Origin: Dimorphilus gyrociliatus | Lineage: Eukaryota > Annelida > Polychaeta > Dinophilidae | Length of the DNA stretch: 64,000 nt | Reading direction: 5' to 3' | Assembly (NCBI GenBank): GCA_904063045.1 | Contig: CAJFCJ010000026.1 | Location: 164,964-228,963, forward strand | In this document: positions 20,822 to 36,000 of the stretch, piece by piece | Numbering within the stretch: position 1 is the stretch's first letter | How the letters are laid out: each line of letters begins with the position of its first letter | Position numbers and translations under genes: made by a program | The notes under the pieces: model-generated | What the model was told of the DNA's origin: nothing | The model's database searches: none | The model's input: the letters and a program-made list of their open reading frames with translations, nothing else

Positions 20822-23800
20822 ATGTCCACTCATAGGGCACGTGCTCCAACCTTCCTTCAAAAGCCCGCAATTCGACAAGAAGATGGCGGCAAGAAAATCG
20901 TATTTGAAACCCGCACTTCAGCCGAACCTATTCCAAAATTTACATGGTTTCGGAATGATATCGAATTGTCTGATGGGGGACGGTATAAATTTGTTTCAAA
21001 GGATGAAGGTAATTCCTCCTACTACGTTGCTCTCGAACTATCTGATCCTCAGCAAACCGACGCTGCTACATATAAAGTTCATGCGCAAAATGCTCATGGA
21101 CAGAGTACAGCGAACTTAAAATTGAATTTTGATACCGGAGCCTCCAATGGACAACCTCCTAAATTCACTGCAAAACCCGTAATAAGACAAACAAGTACTG
21201 GGGGTGTAGAGTTTGAAGTGTCGCTTATTGCTGACCCTTCTCCAACTATAACTTGGTCAAAGGGGACTACAGCATTAAAGGATGGAGGACGATACTCTGT
21301 ATCTACTCGTACTGATGGTATCTCATACGTGATCTTACTTCAAATAAGTCAGGTTGAAGCATCTGACGGTGGATTATACGTTGTGAAAGCTTCAAACAAA
21401 CATGGGGAATCTAATGCAAGCCTGCAATTAAATCTTGAAAGCTCAGCACCATCAGACGGGCAAGCACCTAGTTTTGTAGAAAAGCCCAGTATTAAGCAAG
21501 AATCAAATAGAATCGTTATGTCATGTGTTGTTCAAGCTCAGCCCAAACCAGAGGTTGATTGGTTTCATAATGAAAAGAAAATATCTACATCAAATCGCAT
21601 TAGTACTTCAGTTACTGAAACTTCATCAAATTCTTATCGTTTACAATGTATAATAATGGTACGTACTTGATTTTTTCCTATAAAGCTTTTTCTGTAACTC
21701 TCTAGCTACATCCTCTTTTTTTTAAAGTTAATTCTGTTATCTATCTCACTTCATTATTTTATTTTCTGTTTTGTGTATATTTTTGCTCTTTGCCGTCACT
21801 TACTATCAATGTAATTAAATGCCTACTGTTTCAAGAACGCCATTAGCGAAGATGGAGGAGCCTATAAATGTACAGCGCGAAATCCTTTAGGCACAAGTAA
21901 TGCCAATCTCAATTTAAATATCGGTAAATATCTTGAAAATAAGATATATGACTTTTTAATTACATCATTTTAAATGTCCGTTTGAGTTTCTGAAAATGAT
22001 TTATAACAGAAAAGTCAAAGAAAAAAACCTCTCAAGCTCCTTCCTTCACCCAAAAACCAAAAATACGCCATGATAGCAAGACAAACGCTGTAACAGTTGA
22101 ATGTTTATGTCAAGCGGAACCTGAACCGAAAATTGTGTGGTTGAAAGACGGTATTTATTCTTATAAAAATACCAACTAAAATTTATTCTTCGTTGAAACA
22201 TATGCTATACAGGTTCTCCTCTTCCGAAAAATCCCCGATTTCGTGTGTTATCTAGCAAAGAAACTGATATTTATGTTCTAACTTTAACGATTACTGTAAT
22301 ATTTTTAAAAACTTTATTCTATAAAAAATTTCTGTACACTTTTTTTTTCCATCAAAAGAATGCCACTGTCAAAGATGGCGGTACTTTCAAAGTAGAAGCA
22401 AAGAACGAAGTAGGCGAGGCTAGTGCAAATATAAAATTGAACTTGGAAAGGTAAGAATTATATATTTCTCCACTGCTAATCAAATATATTATCGTTCTCT
22501 GATTATTTTTCTATAAAAGTGGCCAACAAAAAGCGCCAGCTGTACTTGGTCAACCGATAATAAAACTTGAAAATGACGGAGAGATGCTTCTGCTTGAGAT
22601 GAAAGTTACTTCATTTACGAAAGTATAAACTAATACCCTGTAGGAAAGAAAATAAATAAATACGAACAAATTTCTAATCTGTTTAAACAGCCTACTGTAA
22701 ATTGGTTCTTCTCCAATAAGAATTTAAAAAATGGAGGTCACTACTTTATAGATATAGCTAGGGAAGATGATGATTATGTGCTTATATTAGAAGTGAATCA
22801 TGTAAGTTGTTAATTAGACTGCATAACTCATAAAGGTCAATAAAAAAAATAAAATTAAAGGTAACGGAGAGTGATGTTGGAGAATATCGATGTACCATTC
22901 AAAATAGCGGAGGTGAAATAGTTAAAGTGATAAATGTTACAAAAAAAGGTTAACTTTTTTATAGTTGAATGAATTGCTGATAATTTTCTTTGGAATAATC
23001 AAAATAATGTTTACAACAAATTAAATAATAGATATATTAAACGACGCCAAGAAGAATGAGGAGGAAAAAACGGAAGAAAACGAAACTAAGTTAAAGAAAA
23101 AGAAGAAAGATTCTGCAACTAAAAAGGAAAATAACGAAGAGGTGAAGGAAGAGATTTCACCTAAGAAAGCGGAATTAGAAAATTCTTCCAAGACTAATCA
23201 GGTCAATAACGATGAAAAAGTCGTTAAGAAAGATGAAAAGAAAACAGTAAAAAAGGTAGTAAAAAAGAAAACCGTAGAACCTGAAAAGAAACAAACAGAT
23301 AACGATAACAAACCAGAATTTTTGAAGAAAAAACTAGGCGGATTAAAAACGAATCAGGTTAAGAAACCGGAAGTAACAGAAACCGGTTGGGGTGTAAAAC
23401 TGAAAAAATCAACACAAGTAAAAAAAACTGATAACGTTGAAGAGACTGCATATAATTTAAAGCCAGTTAAAAGGGGATCTGAGCCAGTTTTTACAGATAA
23501 AATAAAAGGCATATCGACTAATGTTGGTAAATCTGCCGAATTTACAGCAAGAGTTTCAGGCACAGAACCATACAAAGCGGAATGGTTCTTGGATAGCAAA
23601 AAGATTGAAGCCGAAGGGTCAGATAACATACATATTTCGATATCCGGCAAAGAGTTACGTTTGAAACTAAGCTCTGTTACAAATGAAGATGCCGGCAGAT
23701 ACCTCTTGGTCGTTTCGAATGACTATGGAAAATGCGAATGCTCTACAACACTCGTTGTTAAAGGTTGAGAAAACTATCTATATTATCAGAATTATCTCTC

Positions 23801-24022
23801 CTTATACGAATCGTTACATTTCTTCTCCAGATGTTCCGGAAAGGAAAAGCCAGTTTGATAAACGTAAATCAACAGATAGAGGAAAACGTAAGTACATACT
23901 ATTGAAGTCTATTTTTAAATAAACCCTAATCACCACACAGAATCTGTTCCCTCGATCGTTATGGAAGCGGATAATACTAAAATACCAACCGATACTTTGG
24001 CTCCAAAAGGTACAGTATATAT

Positions 24023-24063
<41 letters not shown>

Positions 24064-27000
24064 TTATACACTTTTGATCGGATATAAAATCTTAATTCGA
24101 AAGCTATCATCCTAAGAAAAAAAATCAGAGATATTTTTAGCGTATACTTTATCTACTTCTTTTATAATTGTATATATAATAAACGCTGGGTTGTATACAC
24201 TTTTACTGTATATATAAATATATATACATATATATTCTATTGACTTTCGAGTCCAACTTGGTTCAGTTAATCATTTATTTTATCGTTCATCTTCATTTTT
24301 TTTTGGGTATTTTGTTCATCGACTTATAACGCAGACATATCGCCGATTTCGTCACGAGAGGGCAGTAGGAGTCCATCACCCTCAGCAATAGAGGATGGTT
24401 CCCACCCAGAAAGATACAACAAACACACAGGCCTATTGGCAGGAACAAGAAAGCCTAGTATAATTTTAGAGGAGCTTGAAGAAAATACCACAGATGGTAA
24501 ACACAAAAGATACTGGCTTTTACAGTAAAAGCCTGAACTTACCGAGAGTTCACTCGCTGACACTATTTTCAGAAATAACGCATGAATGTTAAATAGACCT
24601 GTTCAAATAGGTCTATTTTTTATGTTATATCAAGAAGAATGTATTTTACACATCTTACTTGATTAGCGTCTTTGAAAACTATCGATAATAGCATTTTATT
24701 AATGAAATAGCCATATATATTTCATCCCACTAATCGTGTGTCGGTTTAAAGGAAAAGCCCTTTACTTGAAAGAAATTAATTTCTATTCTGATAAAAACAG
24801 AGGAAATGGACGGCCTCTCGCCTGATATGTTAGGTTTTAGGCGGGGTTCTCGTCGCCTAAGCAGACCTGATTTAGAGGAGGAAGAGGAAAGCGAATACTT
24901 TGAAATTAAACCCAAAAATCAAGTTATTCCTGAAGGTAAAGCTTCGTGTAACACTAAAGGACTACCAAAAATTGAGCTACATTTATTTTATTACTATTTA
25001 TCGTAGGGGATCCAATGTTTGTTGAAGTAAAATTCAAGAAAAAACCTGGAAAAGTTAAATGGCTAAGAGCCGGACGCGACATTGTGGCTGATAGTAGAAA
25101 TGTCTTCCATTTTAATTCTAGTACGCTTATTGCAACATACGATTTGAAAAAGGCGAAAACATCAGATGAAGCTAAGTATACTTGCGTAGTTGAAGATGGA
25201 AATGGAAAGGAACTGGATCACGCTGGCTTTTCAGTATTTGTAAAAGGTAATTGAACGAATAAATAAAATAATTTAACATTGAATATGGTTTTTATATAGA
25301 TCCCAAAGATTCTAGTATGGATTTTAGAGCTCTTCTCCGTCATAGAGATAAAAAGAAGAAGAAAGGTGCTGACGATGGACCCGAGTGGGGTGAACTTAAA
25401 CCACGTTAGTCAAACATATACTGTACAAACTTCATCGCTTTATCTTCCTATTGTATACTATAACAGTTGAAAAAGAAGCACAAGACTATCAAAGAGGAAG
25501 GCGTATGTCTCAAATTGAATTAACTAGAAATCAACTTAAGCAAGTGCAAGATCCTGAAGAGGAAAAGGAGAAAAAGAAAAAGGTTAAAAAATTCATTATT
25601 CTCGCTAAAGCCCTTTTTAAATTCCTTCTTCTAAAAATATCTTATTGATTCATTCTGATTAAATTGGACTTTTAATGTTTTTTTTGTCTTTTTATAAGTT
25701 TCAAGCATGAGTTTAATTTTATATTTCTCATTGTTAGTTTTTGTGTATGGTAGATTAAAACGGCTCTCGTATATTTCTATAGCTGTTATTAGCTACAAAC
25801 AATTGAATATCTGAAACAGCATGAATAGACTATTATATTTTTCATGCTACTTACAGTTTTTTACTCTTTTCACTAATTGATTTCTGGCAAAAAAAGTAGC
25901 TAATCTTATTATTTCAAACAAACTCTTAGAAAAAAACGAGAAACAAATCTTATTGTAGAATAATATCTAGCAGCAAGAGAAGCAAGTTAGACGAATATCA
26001 CGGGAAGAGCCTCCAACTCCTATTATGGATTTGAAAAAAGTGGATGTAGAACAATTAGAAGTTCAACGTAAAAATTCGCAACAAATGAGACGAACCTCGC
26101 TGGCCGAGGTTATACCCGATTGGCCTCTTCTCTCGAGGCGTAAAGCTCCGGAGAAGGTATTTTTGCTCGCCAAGAGATCGTTACGAATCTTCACTTTTTA
26201 GCAGAACTATCAATTGCGCACAGTAATTGATAGGTTGTTGTGCTTTATTTAATGCACTTAAAAAGATTATATAGGAATTCTGGAACTAATAAAAATGCAA
26301 TCAGGATTAGAAATCTAAATAAATGTTGTTTTTTTTGTTACTTTAAATTATTTAGAATAAATGTTTAAATCATTGTTGTTACTTGCTCGTTAATAACTTT
26401 GTCATACTAATCCTAATTCTTTCTAATGTTCACTTGGTAAACGTTTTAATCGAATATGTCTATTTGAATTTATAGCCCCAAGATCATTGGATCGAAGAAA
26501 TGGCTGATGTGACTTGCAAAGAAAAGGAACAAAAAGTAGTATTAAGCTGCAAATATTCCAATTCTAATCTACCATTACGATGGTATAAAAATAAATTGGA
26601 GATATTTCAAGTTAGTATCTTTTGCTTAATAATAATTATTAATTTATATAGACCATTGTGAATATACATAGTTTATTAATGTTATTTTCGTATAGGGGCA
26701 GCGATATAATTTTTTAACTGTCGATGGAGAATTTCGTTTAATAATTAATAGAATTGGTTTAGAGGATGCTGGAAAATATACTTGTGAATGTGATGATAAA
26801 CTAACTTCTGCTTGGTTAACTGTTGAGGGAAAGAAAGCGTCCTTCTTCTTTACTCAAAAACTTTTAAAAGCTATGAAAGTTAGGCAGAAAAAAGAAATAG
26901 TTTTAGAATGTATGCTGTCAGATCCTAGACCTCACGTTACCTGGACAAAAGCGGGTGAACCCTTAGAAGTAAGTTAACCAATATAATTCAACAGCTTCAA

Positions 27001-30000
27001 TGTATTTTTCTTATAAATTAAAACTAACCAACTCCATGATTTAGTATACCCCTGCCAAATATGAAGTTTCTCGTCGAGATGCCCGCTGTTTACTTCGAAT
27101 TAAAAATGTACAAATGGAAGATGCCGTAGAATTCGGTTGTCACGTAGACGGTGACGACACACTTTGTAAATTGCAAGTTGACGGTTGGTATACATAACAG
27201 AATATTTAACTCTATATTATTGTACTAATTGGCTTTTCTCATATCTTCTTAGAACCGGAATTCGAATTAACTAGCGAATTACGTGATGTTGACGCTTATG
27301 AAAATGAAACAACAGAGCTTGTATGCGAAGTTAACGACGAAGATGCCGTTGTTACTTGGCTTAGAGAAGGAACACCAATAAAAATGGGAGGTCGATACGA
27401 GGAGGTTAAAAAAGGATTAAAGAGAATCTTAAAAATACACGACGTTGTAAAAAGAGATGAAGGAGAATATGCAGTTAGTGTTCAAGGAAAGATATGTAGA
27501 GCTAAAATGTATGTTGCTCCCGACGTTGTAATAAAGCAACCTCTTGAAGGTGGAAAATTTTTGGAAAGAGAGACACTAAAATTAAATTGTAAATTTAAAA
27601 ATCCTAAAAAATATCCTGTGCAATGGTTTAGAAATGGTGAAGAGTTGACAGCTAAAAGCGATAGGGTTAAAATCGAAAGTAAAAATGGAGAAGAAACTTT
27701 AATTCTTAACAATTTGAAAACGGACGATGAAGGGGAATATGTCTGTCAAATTGGACCAAGAAGGAAAACAAAATGTCAAGTTAAAGTAGACGAAGGTTTG
27801 TTTAAACAATTCCAACTAATATAAGTAAAGTGAAATATATAAAATTATGTATTATTTATCCAGCTGAGAGAGCGCCCGAAGTCGATTTAGACAAAATTCC
27901 ACGAGAAATAACCGTTAAAGCCGGCAAGAAGTTCGAACTAGAAATTCCTTATACGGGTTAGTTTAAAAAGAGAGTTTAAATCATTTAAAACATTTTTTGG
28001 CGGAACACCGTAATAATAATTGATAACAGGTAGTCATTTACCTAAGCAACGTCCAATTGATATAAGAAGTGATGACGAAAAACCTAAGGGTAAACTTCAT
28101 ATGGAATTCTGATTAGAGCTCGAATTTTTTTCTTGTTGAACTTTCCAATTAGCCAATATTGGCTAATGAGGAATTTATTTGTTTTGCAACTTTGCAAGCT
28201 TAAATGCAAAGTTGATTTTGAGAGAAATGCATAATTGTTTTTTAAACGTCTTTTTAACAACATATTACTAATTCCATTTTTCTATTCATAGGAACTCCCC
28301 AACCTGTCTCTAAATGGACAAAGAATGGAGAGGAAATCAAACCAAATGATTCGGCAAAGACTGAACAAAAGCCAGATAAATGCAAGTTAACAATCGACAA
28401 GGCTAATCGAAAAGATTGTGGAGACTACAAGTTGGAATTGACAAATGCTAGTGGCCAAACAAGCGTGCCCATTACACTAAAAATTATAGATAAGCCGTCA
28501 ACTCCTGGTGGGCCTTTAAAAGTTACTGACGTTTTCCGAGATAGATGCAAGCTATCGTGGGATCCTGTTTCGGATGACGGAGGTTCACCATTAGAAAATT
28601 ATCTTGTTGAAAGAAAAGAAGGACGAGGCCCTTGGGAAGAAGTTGGAAAGGTTCATGATACCCAATGCGGTGTAACAAATTTGAAAAAAGGAGCTAAATA
28701 TACATTTCGAGTAAAGGCTGTTAACAGTGAAGGAGAAAGTAAACCGTTAGAAACTGATCATGAAGTTATTGCTAAAGATCCCTGGGATCCACCCTCCGCC
28801 CCAGGAACACCCAACATCGTTGATTACGATAAGAATTATGCCAAATTAGAGTGGACAAAGCCAAAATCTGATGGTGGAAATGCAATTAAACGATATATTG
28901 TCCAGAAAAAACCTAAATATGGTGATTGGGAAGATGCAAAAACTGTTGGCCCCGATGACCTTTCAACCACTATCGATAATTTACCAGAAGGAAAAGAATT
29001 TCAATTTAGAGTTGTCCCCGTTAATGATGCTGGAAATGGTGAGGCTAGTGCAACTACAGAACAAATTAAAACAAAAGCTCGAAGAGTAAAGCCTAGAATT
29101 GATCGCAAAAGTTATGAACCTACTAAAAGGCTGAAAGCTGGACAGCCTCTTATTTTATCAGTAGAATTTATAGGCGAGCCCGCGCCAACAGCAGCATGGA
29201 GCCAATCAAATAAGGTTAAATATCTTTCTTTTCTACTCCCTTTATTTAATCAACTTACTTCTAAAAATTAACCGATTATATCTTGTAATCGTATGTTTAT
29301 TAAATAATGTTGATGGCTATTATAAAAGACGTAAAAAATTTAGAAAATGTAACCAAAAAGACAATATGCAGTATTGCAGTATAAAGATTTTACTGTATAC
29401 AAGTCTATTTTGCCACATGCTATTAATCTAATAGATCTAATGAATACAAATTGTTATTTTTTTTTTTTTATATACTAAAACTAACACATAACCTATTATT
29501 TTTTAGTCCATTGGGTTGCTTAATCAGGCATGAACCGAAAATATGCATCAGTCTTGCTGTAATTAACATAAAGTACTGGCAGGTTTAAAAAAATCAAATC
29601 CTACCTAAATACCCTTCACAGCCTTTACAGCCAGACAATGAAGAACCTCAAGTCGCAACTATGCAAGTAGAATTAACCGAGGAGGTAAAAGTAAAAATTG
29701 AAAAGAAATATTTATCCTGCTTCCCCTATCTCTATTTCTTGTTCCTTATCCTCTTTCCTTTTATATGATCCTATCCATCTCTCCTTTAAATATGAAACTC
29801 ACGTGAGCCACATACGCTACACGTGTAGTTTCATCAGTAGCAAATTGAATATATTACTTTAATTTGATATTTGTACCATATACTCTACTAACACGATTTC
29901 ATTATTTTAACAGGAAATCGAGGCCAATGATAATGTATCGATTACAACTCATTTATATAAAACAACTCTAAACTATAAATTGACTGCAAGAAAGAATACT

Positions 30001-33000
30001 GGCATTTACACTGTAACAGTTAAGAATGAATTTGGATCAGATTCCGCCGAGATAGATTTAGTTATTCTTGGTCCACCGTCAATGCCAGAAGGCCCGTTAG
30101 TTGTTTCCGACGTACGAAAAAATCATGCAAAATTAAGCTGGCAGCCACCTACAGACGACGGTGGTAAACCAATTACGGGATATGTCATCGAAAAACAAAG
30201 AGAAGGCGATGGCGTTTGGGAAAAAATTCCGAATGTTATTAAACCCTCAACTAATGAGTTTTTAATTCCAAAATTAAAAGAGGGAGAGAAATACAAATTT
30301 AGAGTTTCAGCTGAAAATGATAATGGCGTAAGTGAACCATTAGAAACGTCAACATCAACAACTGCTAAGGATCCATTCAAGCCTCCTTCAAAACCTGGAA
30401 AACCCGAAGTAAGCGATAGTGACAAAAAACAAATTACGATTAAATGGGACAAACCGACTAAAGATGGAGGATCCCCAATTCAAGGTTATAATGTTGAACG
30501 CAAAGATCCTAGAACTGGCCGTTGGGTTAGACTAAACAAAACTCCTGTAAAAGATAGAGAGTTCACAGATACTAAGGTTCAACCTAATAAAGAATTCGAG
30601 TATAGAGTTTCAGCTCTAAATGAAGGAGGTGAATCGGAACCAAGTGAAATTTCTAAACCTATCAAAGCAAGACCCCTTAAAGAAGCTCCAAAAATTGATA
30701 AAGACGCATTATTGGGGCTCAGTGGTCATCAGATAAAAGTTAAAGCTGGCGAACCATTAACTATTTCAGTACCTATGACTGGATCCCCGCAACCTAAAGC
30801 TGAATGGAAGAAAAATGATAAAAATGTCGAACCATCTAATAAGGTACAAACAAAAGGAAACGACGACGAAGTACAATTGCACGTTCCAACAGCTCAGAGG
30901 TCAGACTCTGGCAAGTATAATTTGAAGCTATCAAATGAATTTGGAAAAGATGAAGCTAATTTCGATGTGATTGTATTAGGTAAGCTAGTGTTTACAAGCT
31001 CCATAAGCTGATATAATCATTTAAATGTAATCAACAGATAAACCAAAATCACCAACTAATATTGAAGTAAGCGATGTTTTCGCCGAGAGTTGCAAATTAA
31101 GTTGGGGCGAACCAGAAGACGATGGTGGAGCAGATTTGACAGGATATATTGTAGAAAAATGTGAAGACGACTCTGGTATTTGGGAATCAGTTCCTACCTT
31201 GGGAGATGCTAACCAGGCTCAGATAAAAAATCTCACTCCTGGACACAAATATCAATTCAGAGTTCGAGCTGAAAATCCATACGGTACTAGTCCTCCAGCT
31301 GAAACAAACAAAGGAATTATTGCAAAGAATCCCTATGACGCTCCTGATGAGCCCAGAGATGTCAAAATTACCAAGTTTAACAAAGAGTCAGTGTCCTTAT
31401 CTTGGAAACCTCCATCATCGGACGGTGGAAATCCTATTAAAGGTTATAACGTTGAAAAAAGAATCCGCAATAAACATGGCAGGGGAGGAACAGACTGGCA
31501 AAAGTGTAATTTTGAAAAACCAATCAAAGAAACACATTTCACGGTGCCTAACTTATCAGAAGGATCCCTGGTTGAATTCAGAGTTTCAGCTGTTAACGAA
31601 GCTGGACTAGGGAAACCGTCGTCAACTACTGGAGAGCACATAGTAAGAGACCCAGTTTTCGAAGCAGGATCGCCTTCACAGCCGATAGTATCTGATATTA
31701 CACCCAATTCAATGAAGATATCTTGGGAGAAACCCCGAGATGATGGTGGAGGCAAAATAACTGGATACATTGTTGAAGTTAAAGACGAAGATGATGATTC
31801 TCCAGATGCTTGGAAAGAGTCATCGGTTTCTCCCGTGAGAGATTTATCAGCTACTATACCGAATTTGAAAGAAGGAAAGAAATATCAATTCAGAGTTCGT
31901 GCAGTAAATGCCGCAGGCCCAGGACATGCAAGCAAGCCAACCAATGAAGTTAAGGCCGAAAAACAGCCAGAAAAACCATCTTTAAATATGCGAGGAGTTA
32001 AAGATATAACAGTAAATGCTGGTAAAGAAATACGTGTTAATATTCCAATTAATGGACACCCAATCCCAGAAGCCAAATGGAAAAGAAACGATGAAAACAT
32101 AACCGGCAACGAAAAAGATGTAACGTTAAAGGTTACAGAAGAGGCAGCTATACTAATAATATCCAATTCGAAGAGAATGCATACTGGAGAGTACAACCTA
32201 ACTCTTACTAACCCTTCTGGGTTAGTGAATGGATCATTAAATATCACTGTACTTGATGTTCCTGCAAGCCCTGAAGGTCCTTTAAAAGCACAAAATATTA
32301 ATTCAACTTCAATAGGTCTTGCCTGGAAACCTCCCAAAGATGATGGTGGAGCTAAATTAGAGAGATATATCGTTGAAAAAAGACCAAAAGGTTCATCTAA
32401 ATGGTCAAAAGTTCCGGGTGTGTTTAAAGATAACGAAGCAGTTGCGAAAAATTTGGATGAAGGTCAGGAATATGAATTCCGTGTATCGGCTTTAAACGAA
32501 AATGGTACGAGTGAGCCGTTAGTATGTGAAGCTGCGATTACTGCGAAGCACCCCTTCGATCCACCAGGATCCCCAACAGCTCCAGAATGTACTGGAACAA
32601 CTGAAGATTCTATTACTTTGAAATGGAATAAACCATTGAAGGATGGGGGAAAGCCTATTTCTGGATATATTGTCGAAAAGAAAGATCCTACTACCAATAG
32701 GTGGACAAAAGCTCATATAGGCGAAATTACTGGTCATCAGACTACGGTAAAGGGGCTTGTCCAAGGAAGACCTTATGAATTCAGGGTAGCAGCTGTAAAC
32801 GAAGCAGGAAAGAGCAAGTGGGCCGAATGCGATTCAGCAATAGCACCAGCTCCTGAGCCAAGTCCTCCAAAAGCATTTATCGACCCATTAGCCCACGATG
32901 TTAATGTTGCGTTAGGCGAGCCTTTTAGAGTCAGAATAACTTATCACGGCCATCCAAAACCCGAAATTGTGTGGGAAAATAATGGTAAAACTGTTAAACC

Positions 33001-36000
33001 TGATAATAAGAGACTGACTGTAGAAGTTGGCGAAGAAGATATTACTTTTTTATGCAAATCATCAGAAAAAGGAGATACTGGAAAATATACAGCAACTCTT
33101 ACTAATATTAAAGGAAATGACGTTGTTCATTTTAATGTTACCGTTCGTGGAAAGCCAGGAGCACCAGGTGGACCCCTCAAAGCATCCGATATAACTCCTG
33201 AATCTTGCACTCTACATTGGCAAAATCCATCAGATGATGGCGGCTCACCAGTGACAAATTACATAGTTGAGAAAAGAGAAAAAGGTAGTAATTCTTGGTC
33301 GCCAGTTAGTCGCTTTGTGCGTGGAAACAAGTGTGAAGTAACTGACCTAGAGCCCAATAAAGAATACGAATTTCGAGTAGCCGCCGTCAACGAAAATGGC
33401 CCGGGTGATGAACATCTCACCACAGATAAACCTGTAAAGGCTACTCATAATTTCTCTACACCAGATCAACCGAATAGACTGAGAGTTGTCGATACAGATA
33501 AGGATAGCGTTAGACTAAGCTGGGATAAACCATCTTCCGATGGTGGTGATAGAATTAAAGGCTATGTAGTTGAAATGAAACCCAAGGGTTCATCTCGTTG
33601 GACACCTGTTAACGAGAAATCACCTTGTAAAGGAACTAATTACGCTGTAGAAAATCTTGAAAAGAATAGTGAATACGAGTTTAGAGTTCGAGCAAAAAAT
33701 TCGGCCGGTACCGGAGAACCAAGTTCATCAACAGGCTACGTTCAAGTTCAAGCAAAACCATCCAAAGCACCTGCTCCATCCATGGTTAATGTCGAATCAG
33801 CTGGCCGAAATGGTGCCTTACTCACTTGGGCAAAACCAAGAGTTGACGGTCGTTTGAAAGGATACAACGTTGAAAGGCGAAAAGCAGGCACCAATGAATG
33901 GGAGAAAGTCAATTCTGTTCCAATTGCAGATAATTCATTTTCATTACTTGATTTGCCAAAATCGCAGCCATACGAATTTCGAGTAGCAGCCGTAAACGAT
34001 GCTGGTGAAGGTCAATTTAGCACACCAACAATTCCGTTTACTCTCTCAAAGAATCAAAATGAAAGTGCTCCAGAATTTACCAAAGGGTTGACTAATGTTA
34101 CAGCAAGTAATGGAGGTAACGCTAATTTTGAAATACAGTTTACTGGTGAACCAGAAGATATTAGATGGTATAGAGACGGCATAGAAATAAAACCTGGCGC
34201 TTTCGCAAGAATGACACGTGATGGAGATAAAGCTAGTTTAGTCCTTTCTAACTTGAACCCAAACGATGGCGGAAATGTCAGTTTTTACTTTCTTTTGCAA
34301 TATATATATTTCTTACCATTATAATCCAACAGATTACATGCGAATTGATAAATAACAAAGGCAGGGAATCAACATCGTCTAAACTGGAAATACAAACCCC
34401 ACCCTCCTTCGATAGAGATATAAAAAATCAAGCAGTAGATTTGGGTGAATCATTCAAATTAAAAATACCATTTTCTGGAAATGGTCCTTTCGAAGCATCC
34501 GTTAAGAAAGGCAATAAAACGGTCAATCCAGATAAATTAAGAATTACACTCTTTGATGATTATATAGTTTTAAATTTGAAAGGTTAGTTTGAATAGATTT
34601 TATAAACTTTTTACTTATAAATTTGCTGTAATCAACTATAACATTACATCGTAATCTAGATGCGGAGAAGTCAGACGAAGGACCTTACACTGTGCAATTA
34701 TCGAATAATGCAGGAGCTGTTGAAGCGCCATTTACAGTTAAAGTTAAAGCAACTCCTTCAGAATGCAACGGACCTATAAAAGTGTCAGACTTAAATAAAA
34801 ACAGTTGTCGTTTGAGTTGGAGACCACCAACAGATGATGGTGGCTCAAGGATTACCCATTACATTGTAGAGAAGCAGGAAGTTGGCAAGCCCTATTGGAC
34901 GACAGTTGCATCTTACCACAAAGAAAGCGATATAGATGTACAAGGCCTTCATGAAAATAGTGAATATCTCTTTAGAGTTGCAGCAGTTAATGAAAACGGT
35001 CAAGGAAAGTTTTTGACTGCACAATCATCGGTTGTCGCGAAATTACCCTTCGATAGGCCAGGAGCTCCTGGTATTCCCAATGTTGAATCGGTCGGAGATG
35101 ATTTTGTAAGTTTATCTTGGGATAAACCTCGGTCAGACGGCGGAGGTCGTATAAAAGGATATATCATCGAGAGAAGAGAAACGGGAACTAATAAATGGAT
35201 AAGAGTTACCAACTATCCAGTTCCAGCAACTATTTATAACGTTAGCGGTTTAATTGAAGATAAATCTTACGAGTTTCAAGTCATTGCAGTGAATGAGGCG
35301 GGTGAAAGTAATCCAACAGTTTGTTCTAGACCCATAACTGTAAAAGATCCAGCAGCAGCAAAGTTACCAGAATTTCTTAAAACGCTCCGATCAGTTAATG
35401 CTGTTCAAGGTAAATCGGCTAGATTTGAGGTGGAAGTTAATGGACATCCGGCACCAAGCGTTACATGGTTTAAAGGAACTCGTGAATTACACGATATAGA
35501 CAGTAAATATGAAATAAGAGAGGAAAGTGGAAGGCAAATACTTATTGTTAAAGACGTGTATGGAGAAGATGCTGACGAATATGCTGTTAGAATAACGAAC
35601 AAAGCAGGAAGTAAGATAAGTAGAGCTGATTTAGTAATTGAAAGCCCGCCAAAGATCAAAATTCCACCGCGATTTAAAGATGTTGCTTCGTTCGATGTTG
35701 GTGAAGACATTGTGATTAAACTTCCATTCATTGGCTTACCAAAACCGACTGCAACTTGGTTCAAAGACGGTAGTGAGGAGTTAAAGGCTCATGGAAATGT
35801 GAGAATCGAACTAGGAGATCGTCATGCTTTCTTAAAAATAAAAAATGCTACAAATGCTGATTCAGCTTCCTTTAGATTGACGTTGGAAAATCAATTAGGC
35901 AGTGATAGTGCCACCGTTAGAGTCGAGGTAAACGATAAACCAGACCCACCAAGATTTGCTCAAGTTGAAAATGTCAACTGTGACTCTGTCATGCTAACAT

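Noticed and set aside
31444..32764. long open frames on the minus strand inside twitchin Fn3 exons
   Set aside because: They are antisense shadows of a strongly repetitive coding exon; composition is Ser/Pro/Phe-rich as expected for the complement, with no domains.
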